Under the pieces are notes generated by a model that ran no database searches, was not told the DNA's origin, and saw only the letters and a program-made list of their open reading frames with translations. Made by a program: the position numbers and the translations under genes. A stretch of 37,403 nucleotides of DNA from Candidatus Lachnoclostridium pullistercoris (GTDB lineage: Bacteria; Bacillota; Clostridia; Lachnospirales; Lachnospiraceae). Of this stretch, positions 15,998 through 22,328 are shown piece after piece (the stretch's first letter is position 1; every line of letters starts with the position of its first letter). Where the stretch lies: contig DWWL01000083.1 in the NCBI GenBank assembly GCA_019119775.1, positions 1 through 37,403 of the forward strand. Direction: 5' to 3'.

Positions 15998-16530
15998 AGA
16001 AGCGGCACCCCGTAGCCGAAGGTCTGTTTTCCGTTTACCTCCATCGTTTCCGTGACTTCCAGGCACTCTGGCGAGAAGCGCTCAAACAGGGAGAATTTCA
16101 GCACGGGGGAGAACATGCTGGTGCTGCCGCCCTCCCACACTCCGTCTTTTTCCGTGTACAGAGCGGGGGTAAACCGCTCAGAGCGTTTTAAGGAAGAGTA
16201 GCTGATTTCCTTCAGATTGGCGTAGGTGAAGGAACTCTTGTCGTAGCTTTCCGGGATCTCGTAGGAGGTGAGCAGGATGCCGTCCTTCTCCTCGGTAAAG
16301 AGGAAGAAATGATGGGCGGCGTGGGTGTTCCCCTTCGCGGTGAAATAGCTCTCCTCCACAATGAAAACGCCGGCAAAATCCTCCGGCAGACCGGTGATCT
16401 TATGGTTGCAGGCCGTGTTCACGTGCTCCGCAAAGGGAAAATCAGGGTTGGTTTCTTTCATGGATTCCCACTGCTCCCGGTTATTGAAGGAGCCGGTGAG
16501 AAGGGGGATAAACTGCTGCAATCGATTCAT
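15982..16530 (-). CDS. Unrecognised 182-residue protein, possibly CpcT/CpeT-like
   Basis: The family is not firmly recognised. The protein starts MNRLQQFIPLLTGSFNNREQ, which faintly recalls the start of CpcT/CpeT lipocalin-fold proteins, and ends in GYGVPLLYKRV. It is rich in predicted beta strands, soluble, with no signal peptide or membrane segment. The start at 16530 has AAGGAGAG eight bases upstream; an in-frame ATG 99 bases earlier has no such site. It converges on and overlaps the LysR gene. It is a single-gene unit on this strand. Confidence 0.7.
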   Translation of the reverse strand: MNRLQQFIPLLTGSFNNREQWESMKETNPDFPFAEHVNTACNHKITGLPEDFAGVFIVEESYFTAKGNTHAAHHFFLFTEEKDGILLTSYEIPESYDKSSFTYANLKEISYSSLKRSERFTPALYTEKDGVWEGGSTSMFSPVLKFSLFERFSPECLEVTETMEVNGKQTFGYGVPLLYKRV

Positions 16531-16734
16531 TTTTTTGCTCTCCTTTTCTGAATTTTTCACTCCCGGACGGCGCATGGCCGCTCCGGGAAAAATAATGTCA
16601 AATATATTCCGGAAGAGCAGATTTGTCAACTGTTTTCTGCGCGAGGGGGATCAGTATTGCTGTGCGAAGGGGGCCGAAATCCGGAAAATGAGCTTGAAGG
16701 ACGGCGGTAATGAGTAGCGCTGTCAGAAAAGCTG

Positions 16735-16743
16735 TGCTATAAT
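16735..16743 (+). promoter_or_regulatory. Extended -10 promoter of toxin unit 1
   Basis: TGCTATAAT gives a perfect -10 (16738-16743) with the extended TG. No clear -35 is seen. The toxin ORF begins about 49 bases later, leaving a leader of roughly 40 nt. Confidence 0.6.
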
Positions 16744-16756
16744 CCATTTGTTGCCT

Positions 16757-16783
16757 CCCCCTAAACTGGTAACAGAAAGGGGG
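16757..16783 (+). promoter_or_regulatory. Leader hairpin that may hide the toxin ribosome site
   Basis: CCCCCT (16757-16762) can pair with AGGGGG (16778-16783), which is the core of the toxin's ribosome binding site. A stem that blocks translation is a known feature of Fst-type toxin mRNAs. Confidence 0.55.
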
Positions 16784-16791
16784 TGCTTTTG

Positions 16792-16881
16792 ATGGAAATA
16801 CTTACACCTATTATTATCGCCGTCGTGGCAGATTTGATTAGCCATCTCATCTGCAAATGGCTGGACGACGATGAAAAGTAG
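16792..16881 (+). CDS. Fst-like type I toxin peptide, unit 1
   Basis: A 29-residue peptide too short for usual gene callers. It begins MEILTPIIIAVVADLI, a hydrophobic membrane helix, and ends SHLICKWLDDDEK, a charged tail. This resembles Fst-type toxins (membrane helix, then a W-L-D/acidic end). AAAGGGGG lies a normal distance before the ATG. A bidirectional terminator and convergent antisense promoter follow, completing the type I module. Membrane-damaging toxicity is inferred from the architecture, not shown. Confidence 0.78.
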   Translation: MEILTPIIIAVVADLISHLICKWLDDDEK

Positions 16882-16930
16882 GCAACCAGCCTATGGGGTT
16901 AAGCCTTCCCATAACAGAAAATAGGAATAG

Positions 16931-16961
16931 AAAATCCCGGAGGTCGCGTCTCCGGGATTTT
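16931..16961. terminator. Bidirectional terminator of toxin unit 1
   Basis: A perfect 12-bp stem (AAAATCCCGGAG at 16931-16942 with CTCCGGGATTTT at 16950-16961) around a 7-nt loop. A-run and T-run flanks let it end both the toxin mRNA and the opposing antisense RNA. Confidence 0.92.
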
Positions 16962-17002
16962 CGTTTGTTGCTCCTGATGGAGTAACTTACACCTATTAGC
17001 CT
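16931..17002 (-). ncRNA. Predicted antisense antitoxin RNA, unit 1
   Basis: Transcription from the minus-strand promoter at 17009-17037 should start near 17002 and stop at the shared hairpin, giving an RNA of about 70 nt. It carries the complement of the direct repeat at 16976-16998, which nearly equals the toxin start region (16791-16813), so it can pair with the toxin mRNA there as well as at the terminator. The ends are inferred. Confidence 0.7.
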
Positions 17003-17008
17003 ACTGGC

Positions 17009-17037
17009 ATTATAGCATATGCAGATTTTCTTTTCAA
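17009..17037 (-). promoter_or_regulatory. Strong antisense promoter, unit 1
   Basis: On the minus strand TTGAAA (17032-17037), a 17-bp spacer and TATAAT (17009-17014) with extended TGC make a near-consensus sigma-A promoter. It is much stronger than the toxin promoter, as expected for an antitoxin RNA. Confidence 0.88.
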
Positions 17038-17098
17038 GATACCACAAGATATTTTCTGACAGATCCTGCCGGGCATTTTGACTGGCAAATTAAAATGA

Positions 17099-17185
17099 GT
17101 GGAGATGCTTCTATCTTTAATTATTGCTGTCGCGGCAGGTGTTATTAGCCATCTCATCTGCAAATGGCTGGACAGTGATAAATAG
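17099..17185 (+). CDS. Fst-like type I toxin peptide, unit 2 (degenerate start)
   Basis: A 28-codon second copy. It aligns with unit 1 without gaps over 27 residues and shares ISHLICKWLD exactly. The codon matching the unit 1 ATG is GTG here (17099), with an ATG two codons later (17105). No ribosome site and no leader hairpin are seen; a TGA stop lies just before. The coding frame is intact, but translation is likely weak or lost. Confidence 0.65.
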   Translation: MEMLLSLIIAVAAGVISHLICKWLDSDK

Positions 17186-17236
17186 TCGGTAATGAGCCTG
17201 CGGCGTTAAGCCCTGCCGTACATAAAATGGGAACAG

Positions 17237-17266
17237 AAAACCCCAGTGTTGCAGCACTGGGGTTTT
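17237..17266. terminator. Bidirectional terminator of toxin unit 2
   Basis: AAAACCCCAGTG (17237-17248) pairs perfectly with CACTGGGGTTTT (17255-17266) around a 6-nt loop. The stem sequence differs from unit 1 but the shape and position are the same. Confidence 0.92.
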
Positions 17267-17305
17267 TGCTGTCATCCGACATTGGATAACTTCTATCTTT
17301 AGCCT
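17237..17305 (-). ncRNA. Predicted antisense antitoxin RNA, unit 2
   Basis: It is expected to start near 17305 from the promoter at 17312-17340 and end at the unit 2 hairpin. It includes the complement of CTTCTATCTTTA (17290-17301), which is identical to the start region of toxin 2 (17108-17119) and differs from unit 1. The ends are inferred. Confidence 0.68.
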
Positions 17306-17311
17306 ACTGGC

Positions 17312-17340
17312 ATTATAGCATATGCGCATCGGATTTTCAA
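17312..17340 (-). promoter_or_regulatory. Strong antisense promoter, unit 2
   Basis: On the minus strand TTGAAA (17335-17340), 17 bp and TATAAT (17312-17317) with extended TGC. The hexamers and spacing are the same as in unit 1 although much of the spacer differs. Confidence 0.88.
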
Positions 17341-17376
17341 TATTCATTTGACAGATCTGGCCCGGCAAAAACCAGG

Positions 17377-17405
17377 TTGCAACTCCCACCCCGTAACGGT
17401 ATAAT
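17377..17405 (+). promoter_or_regulatory. Promoter of the cobalamin operon
   Basis: TTGCAA (17377-17382), a 17-bp spacer and TATAAT (17400-17405). About 200 bases of leader follow before cbiL, containing GC-rich hairpins such as GCGGCA/TGCCGC near 17490. No cobalamin riboswitch core was recognised. Confidence 0.72.
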
Positions 17406-17436
17406 GTCCTTACGAGTTCTGGCTCTTTTGGTTTGG

Positions 17437-17465
17437 CAGGAAATTTCGTTCCCTGTTAAACAAAA
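17437..17465. repeat. Dispersed GTTTAACAGG element, copy 1
   Basis: Read on the minus strand this begins TTTTGTTTAACAGG, identical for 14 bases to the element at 35441-35454. Both copies continue with a quasi-palindromic segment (CAGGAA with TTCCCTG here). It lies in the cbiL leader. Confidence 0.55.
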
Positions 17466-17608
17466 CGCTCCGCGGGGACCGCACTGCGGCAGGAAGGAAA
17501 ATGCCGCCATCGCGGCCCGCCGCAGGCGGAGAATTTTCTGCGGAGCAGGATTCTTTTCTGCAAAAGGCCGGAAAATACGGGAAAATGAGAGAAATCGGAG
17601 AATTTGAT

Positions 17609-18307
17609 ATGAAGACAGGAACCTTATACGGAATCGGAATCGGCCCGGGAGATCCGGAGCTTTTGACCATAAAGGCGATCCGCATGATCCGGGAGTGCGG
17701 CGTTATCGCTGTCCCCGGAAGAACGCCCCAGGAGAGCGTGGCCTACCGCATCGCTGTCCAGGCGGTGCCGGAGCTGGAGAAAAAACGGCTGGTAGCCGTC
17801 CACATGCCCATGACGAAGGACCGCTCCGTGCTTGACGCCTGCTTTAAGGAGGCGGCTGACGCCCTGGAACCCTGGCTTGAGGCGGGGGAGGACGTGGGCT
17901 TTCTCACGCTGGGGGATGTGACCATCTATTCCACCTACCTTTATATCCGCCGGCTGATCGCCGCCAGAGGCTACGAGACGGCCATGGTGAGCGGCATTCC
18001 CTCTTTCTGCGCTGCGGCTGCCAGGCTGAATATGGGACTGGCGGAAGGAGCGGAGGAGATCCATATCATTCCGGCCACCTATCAGGCGGCGGACAGCCTG
18101 TCCCTGCCGGGAACGAAAGTGCTGATGAAGGCGGGCAGGCAGATCGGCCGGGTGAAGGAACAGCTGAGAGAAGCCGGCCTTTCTGTGGCCATGGTGGAAA
18201 ACTGCGGGATGGAAGGGGAGACACTGTACCGCAGCCTGGAGGAGATCACCGGCCAGCCGGGGTATTATTCCCTGATCATCGCAAAGGAGGGGAGCGCGGA
18301 TGAATAA
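17609..18307 (+). CDS. cbiL: Precorrin-2/cobalt-factor II C20-methyltransferase
   Basis: A 232-residue SAM-dependent tetrapyrrole methylase that adds the C20 methyl group in cobalamin synthesis. It opens with GIGIGPGDPELLTIKA, the family's SAM-loop motif, and has LTLGDVTIYSTY and SGIPSFCAAAARL, typical of CbiL/CobI. The ATG at 17609 has CGGAG eight bases upstream; the frame is open further upstream but that part is leader. It overlaps cbiH by eight bases, so translation is coupled. Confidence 0.92.
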   Translation: MKTGTLYGIGIGPGDPELLTIKAIRMIRECGVIAVPGRTPQESVAYRIAVQAVPELEKKRLVAVHMPMTKDRSVLDACFKEAADALEPWLEAGEDVGFLTLGDVTIYSTYLYIRRLIAARGYETAMVSGIPSFCAAAARLNMGLAEGAEEIHIIPATYQAADSLSLPGTKVLMKAGRQIGRVKEQLREAGLSVAMVENCGMEGETLYRSLEEITGQPGYYSLIIAKEGSADE

Positions 18308-19046
18308 GCTGTACGCAGTGGGCATCGGCCCGGGAGAGTATGAAAAAATGACGCTGGAGGCAGTGAAGGTCATGTCCTCCTGCGATGTGATCGTGGGATA
18401 TACGGTGTACGTGGATCTGGTGCGGGAGCATTTCCCGGGAAAGGAATTTCTCACCACTCCCATGCGCCGGGAGGAGGAGCGCTGCCGCATGGCTTTTGAG
18501 GAGGCGGCAAAGGGAAAAACCACAGCCATGATCTGCAGCGGCGACGCCGGAGTCTACGGCATGGCCGGCCTGCTTCTGGAGATGGGAAAAGACTATCCGG
18601 ACTGTCAGGTGGAGGTGATCCCGGGAGTGACCGCGGCTCTTTCGGGAGCGGCGGTTTTGGGGGCGCCCCTGGTCCACGATTTTGCGGTGATCAGCTTAAG
18701 CGACCTGCTCACCCCCTGGGATCTGATCAAAAAGCGGCTGGCCTGCGCGGCGGAGGGAGATTTTTCCATCTGCATCTACAACCCGTCCAGCAGGAAACGG
18801 AGCGATTACCTGCGGCAGGCGTGCGCCGTTCTCTTAGAGTACAGGTCCCCGGACACAGTCTGCGGTCTGGTGAGAAATATCGGGCGCGAAGGACAGAGTT
18901 TTCAGATCCTTACGCTGGAGGAGTTAAAGGACGCGCAGACAGACATGTTTACCACTGTTTTTGTGGGAAATTCTTCTGCGAAGCGCATCAATGACCGGAT
19001 GGTGACGCCCAGAGGCTATCATCTTGAGAGACAGGAAGGACGGTGA
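18300..19046 (+). CDS. cbiH: Precorrin-3B/cobalt-factor III C17-methyltransferase
   Basis: A 248-residue tetrapyrrole methylase of the CbiH/CobJ type, which methylates C17 with ring contraction. Motifs: VGIGPGEYEKMTLEA at the start, CSGDAGVYGMAGL (a hallmark of this enzyme), VIPGVTAALSGAAVLGAPL and ICIYNPSSRKR. AAGGAGG lies upstream of the ATG. It is the second gene of the cob operon, with only four bases before cbiF. Confidence 0.95.
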   Translation: MNKLYAVGIGPGEYEKMTLEAVKVMSSCDVIVGYTVYVDLVREHFPGKEFLTTPMRREEERCRMAFEEAAKGKTTAMICSGDAGVYGMAGLLLEMGKDYPDCQVEVIPGVTAALSGAAVLGAPLVHDFAVISLSDLLTPWDLIKKRLACAAEGDFSICIYNPSSRKRSDYLRQACAVLLEYRSPDTVCGLVRNIGREGQSFQILTLEELKDAQTDMFTTVFVGNSSAKRINDRMVTPRGYHLERQEGR

Positions 19047-19050
19047 GGGC

Positions 19051-19812
19051 ATGGTTCATTTTGTGGGAGCAGGTCCGGGGGATCCGGAGCTGATCACAGT
19101 GAAGGGGAAACGGCTGCTGGAGGAGGCGGATGTGATCATCTACGCCGGCTCTCTGGTAAATCCCCAGCTCCTCTCCTACGGAAAAGAGGGGGCGGAGATT
19201 TACAACAGCGCGGAGATGACCCTGGAGCAGGTGCTGGCGGTGATGGAGCGGGCGGAGGCAGAAGGGAAAATGACTGTCCGCCTGCATACGGGAGATCCGT
19301 CCGTGTACGGCGCACACAGGGAGCAGATGGACGCCCTGGACCGCATGGGAATCGCCTATGACGTGACGCCGGGAGTCAGTTCTTTCCTGGCCGCGGCCGC
19401 TTCCTTAAAAAAGGAGTACACGCTGCCGGCGGTGAGCCAGACCGTGATTCTCACCAGAAAAGGCGGCCGGACGGAGGTACCGGAAAAGGAAGATTTAAAG
19501 AGCCTGGCCGAACATCAGGCCACCATGATCATTTTCCTGAGCGTGGGCCAGATCGAGGAGGTGGCGGCCGATTTGGCGCCGTCCTACGGCTGGGACACCC
19601 CGGCCGCTGTGGTGTACAAGGCGTCCTGGGAGGATGAGAAGATCGTCCGCGGGACATTAAAGGATATAGGGGAAAAGGTGAAGGCGGCGGGGATCCGCAA
19701 GACGGCGCTCATCGCTGTGGGCGGCTTCCTCGGAGACGACTACGAGCTTTCCAGGCTGTACGATGGCACATTTACCCATGAATTCCGGACGGGCACCGAA
19801 AGGGGGAAATAA
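19051..19812 (+). CDS. cbiF: Precorrin-4/cobalt-precorrin-4 C11-methyltransferase
   Basis: A 253-residue methylase of the CbiF/CobM type. Motifs: VHFVGAGPGDPELITVKGKR, YAGSLVNPQLL, RLHTGDPSVYGAHREQMD and VTPGVSSFLAAAASL. The ATG at 19051 is used, since the family starts with this motif and AGGAAGGA lies ahead; a TTG 27 bases upstream is unlikely. It transfers a methyl group to C11 after ring contraction. Confidence 0.95.
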   Translation: MVHFVGAGPGDPELITVKGKRLLEEADVIIYAGSLVNPQLLSYGKEGAEIYNSAEMTLEQVLAVMERAEAEGKMTVRLHTGDPSVYGAHREQMDALDRMGIAYDVTPGVSSFLAAAASLKKEYTLPAVSQTVILTRKGGRTEVPEKEDLKSLAEHQATMIIFLSVGQIEEVAADLAPSYGWDTPAAVVYKASWEDEKIVRGTLKDIGEKVKAAGIRKTALIAVGGFLGDDYELSRLYDGTFTHEFRTGTERGK

Positions 19813-19815
19813 GAC

Positions 19816-21408
19816 GTGGCGAAGATGATTATGATTCAGGGGACCATGTCAAACGCGGGAAAGAGCTTTCTTGCGGCCGGCCTCTGCCGGGTATTTAAGC
19901 AGGACGGCTGGAAAGTGGCGCCTTTCAAGGCCCAGAATATGGCCCTCAACAGCTTTGTGACAAAAGACGGGCTGGAGATGGGGCGGGCCCAGGTGGTGCA
20001 GGCGGAGGCCGCCGGCGTGGAGCCGGAGGTGGCCATGAATCCCATCCTCTTAAAGCCCAGCAGCCACACAGGCAGCCAGGTGATTGTAAACGGGGAGGTT
20101 CTGGGAAATTATCAGGCGGAAGAATATTTTTCCAGGCGGAAGGATCTGAGGCCGGTGGTGAAAAAAGCTCTGGATCACCTGGCAGAGACCTATGACATCA
20201 TTGTGATCGAGGGGGCGGGAAGTCCGGCGGAGATCAATCTGAAGGAAAATGATCTGGCCAACATGGGAGTGGCCCGCATGGCAAAGGCGCCTGTGCTCCT
20301 GGTGGGAGACATTGACCGGGGCGGCGTGTTCGCCTCCCTCTACGGCACCGTAAAGCTCCTGGAACCGGAAGAACAGGCCATGATCAAGGGGCTGGTGATC
20401 AATAAGTTCCGCGGAGACGTCTCCCTTCTGGAGCCGGGCTTAAAAATGATCGAGGACCTGGTGGACATTCCGGTGCTGGGGGTGGTTCCCATGAGCCGCA
20501 TTGATATTGAAGACGAGGATAGCCTGGCGGAGCGGTTAAATAAGCGGGAGAGGACGGGCGGCACGGATATCGCCGTGATCCGCCTGCCCCATCTGTCCAA
20601 TTTTACGGATTTTGACGTGCTGGAGCACCTGAAGGGCGTGTCGCTGCGCTACGTGGAAGACGGGAGGGAGCTGGGAGTTCCCGATGCTGTCATCCTCCCG
20701 GGGACGAAGAACACCATGTCAGATCTGGAATGGCTGCGGGAGAACGGCCTGGCGGAGAAGATCAGGCAGCTGTCGGCGGCGGATGTGCCGGTGGTGGGCA
20801 TCTGCGGCGGCTTCCAGATGCTGGGAAAACGGCTGAGCGACCCTTACGGAGTGGAGCACGGGGGCACCATGGCCGGCCTGGGCCTTCTGGACGCGAAAAC
20901 CGTATTTTCCAGAGAGAAGGTGCGCACCCGCAAAAAGGGAAAAATGGCGGCGGACCTGCCGGGATGGGAGCTTCTTGCCGGGATGGAGACGGAAGGGTAC
21001 GAGATCCACATGGGAGTGACCAGAAATCTGGGCGGCTGCCGGGAGATCATGTACGGACAGGAAGAAGGCCATCCGGTCCTGGGCCTGGGAAACAGCTCCG
21101 GCACAGTGATTGGCACCTATCTTCACGGATTTTTTGACGCGCCCGGAGTGGCGGAGCGGTTTGCGGCCCAGGTGGCAGGCAGCCGCAAGGGATCGGAGAT
21201 GACGGAGCGGACTCCGGGCCAGGAGCCGGAACAGGCTGGGACAGCAGGCCAGATGCTGGAGCAGGCCGGGACTCCGGAGCCGGAGCCGGTCTTCTCCGGC
21301 CAGGACTGGAAACAGTATAAGGAAGAGCAGTATGACAAGCTGGCGGACCTGGTGAGGAGTTCTCTGGACATGAAAAAAGTGTATGAGATCCTGGAACAGG
21401 GCGTGTGA
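19816..21408 (+). CDS. cbiP: Cobyric acid synthase
   Basis: A 530-residue amidotransferase that amidates four side chains of adenosyl-cobyrinic acid diamide (CbiP/CobQ). The N-terminal ATP-dependent synthase domain starts MIMIQGTMSNAGKSF, and the C-terminal glutaminase domain has its cysteine in GICGGFQMLG (C330) and histidine in GTYLHGFFD (H437). Start is GTG. Near the C-terminus (about residues 460-495) an inserted Glu/Pro/Gly-rich stretch contains two 10-residue repeats and makes the protein slightly longer than usual. Only 39 bases separate it from treR. Confidence 0.95.
   Translation: MAKMIMIQGTMSNAGKSFLAAGLCRVFKQDGWKVAPFKAQNMALNSFVTKDGLEMGRAQVVQAEAAGVEPEVAMNPILLKPSSHTGSQVIVNGEVLGNYQAEEYFSRRKDLRPVVKKALDHLAETYDIIVIEGAGSPAEINLKENDLANMGVARMAKAPVLLVGDIDRGGVFASLYGTVKLLEPEEQAMIKGLVINKFRGDVSLLEPGLKMIEDLVDIPVLGVVPMSRIDIEDEDSLAERLNKRERTGGTDIAVIRLPHLSNFTDFDVLEHLKGVSLRYVEDGRELGVPDAVILPGTKNTMSDLEWLRENGLAEKIRQLSAADVPVVGICGGFQMLGKRLSDPYGVEHGGTMAGLGLLDAKTVFSREKVRTRKKGKMAADLPGWELLAGMETEGYEIHMGVTRNLGGCREIMYGQEEGHPVLGLGNSSGTVIGTYLHGFFDAPGVAERFAAQVAGSRKGSEMTERTPGQEPEQAGTAGQMLEQAGTPEPEPVFSGQDWKQYKEEQYDKLADLVRSSLDMKKVYEILEQGV
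21217..21276. repeat. 30-bp in-frame repeat within cbiP
   Basis: Two 30-bp units (21217-21246 and 21247-21276) encode GQEPEQAGTA and GQMLEQAGTP. They lie in a linker after the glutaminase histidine. Confidence 0.8.
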
Positions 21409-21447
21409 CGGGAGAGAGACGGACGGCAGAAGGAGGGAGCGCGGTTT

Positions 21448-22164
21448 ATGTCCAGCAAATACGTACAGGTTTATAATACACTGAAAAAACAGATCGAGAG
21501 CGGAGAGTATGCCATCGGCGAGGAATTTCCGTCGGAGGCGGTCCTGCAGGAACAGTTTCAGGTGTCCAGAGACACTGTCCGCAAAGCCCTGGGAATGCTG
21601 GAAAACCAGGGCTACATCCAGAAGGCCAGAGGAAAAGTGGCCGTGGTGGTGGAGCGGGGAGCCTATAACTTCCCCTTTGCGGAGATCTTGAGCTTCAAGG
21701 AGCTGAACGCCCACTTAAACAGGCGGACGGAGACGGAGGTAGAGAACCTGGAGATCCTGTCGGACCAGGAGCTGATCATGAAGATCTTTGAGGACGACGA
21801 GGAGAAGGAGATCTACGATCTGCTCCGGGTGCGGAAGATCGAGGGGGAGCGGGTCATTGTGGACCACGACTACTTTAAGCGCAGCGTGGTGCCCAACCTC
21901 CCCCTAAGAGCCTGCCGCGACTCCGTCTATGCCTATCTGGAGGACGAGAAGGGACTCCGCATCGGATTTGCCACCAAGGAGATCGTAGTGGAGGACGCCA
22001 CGGAGGAGGACCGGCGGTATCTGGATATGAAGCGGTATGACCTGGTGGTGGTTGTACGAAGTTATACGTATACGAAGGAGAACGTTCTCTTCCAGTACAC
22101 CGAGTCCAGGCATCGGCCGGACTGCTTTAGATTTGTGGAAGTTGCACAAAGAAAGAAACTGTAA
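21448..22164 (+). CDS. treR: GntR/TreR-family trehalose operon repressor
   Basis: A 238-residue GntR-family repressor of the HutC/TreR subgroup. The winged helix-turn-helix is at residues 3-70 (PSEAVLQEQFQVSRDTVRKA) and the UTRA effector domain at about 90-235, ending FRFVEVAQRKKL. TreR binds trehalose-6-phosphate and releases the trehalose genes. It is upstream of treP and treC, with a terminator in between, and may be read from the cob operon because the gap to cbiP is short. AAGGAGG precedes the start. Confidence 0.93.
   Translation: MSSKYVQVYNTLKKQIESGEYAIGEEFPSEAVLQEQFQVSRDTVRKALGMLENQGYIQKARGKVAVVVERGAYNFPFAEILSFKELNAHLNRRTETEVENLEILSDQELIMKIFEDDEEKEIYDLLRVRKIEGERVIVDHDYFKRSVVPNLPLRACRDSVYAYLEDEKGLRIGFATKEIVVEDATEEDRRYLDMKRYDLVVVVRSYTYTKENVLFQYTESRHRPDCFRFVEVAQRKKL
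22063..22072. promoter_or_regulatory. Second TATACGTATA palindrome, inside treR
   Basis: A perfect 10-bp palindrome identical to that in front of treP lies within the last part of treR, where it encodes S-Y-T-Y-T. The shared core extends to 11 bases (TATACGTATAA) in opposite orientation, 195 bp from the main site. It may be an auxiliary operator. Confidence 0.5.
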
Positions 22165-22173
22165 TTTATCTAT

Positions 22174-22206
22174 AGCGCCGAAAGTGTGAATCGGCGCTCT
22201 TTTTTT
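22174..22206 (+). terminator. Terminator after treR
   Basis: AGCGCCGA (22174-22181) pairs with TCGGCGCT (22191-22198), followed by a run of Ts. It separates treR from treP-treC. Confidence 0.93.
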
Positions 22207-22245
22207 GCCTTTTTCTATTGACTATCAAGTACGGATATGTTAGCT

Positions 22246-22272
22246 TATAACCATACATATACGTATAAGTTA
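22246..22272 (+). promoter_or_regulatory. treP promoter -10 and TreR operator
   Basis: A possible -10 (TATAAC, 22246-22251) is directly followed by CATATACGTATAAG, whose core TATACGTATA (22258-22267) is a perfect palindrome of the kind bound by GntR/TreR repressors. Bound TreR would cover the transcription start. TTGACT at 22218-22223 lies too far for a standard -35. Confidence 0.7.
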
Positions 22273-22328
22273 AAAGCGGAGCGGGGCCGGCTCCGGACAA
22301 TGTATGGAGATGGAGAGGAGAAGCAAAA

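Noticed and set aside
17405-17608. Cobalamin riboswitch in the cob leader
   Set aside because: GC-rich hairpins are present, but neither the B12-box nor the conserved core could be recognised. A covariance search would be decisive.
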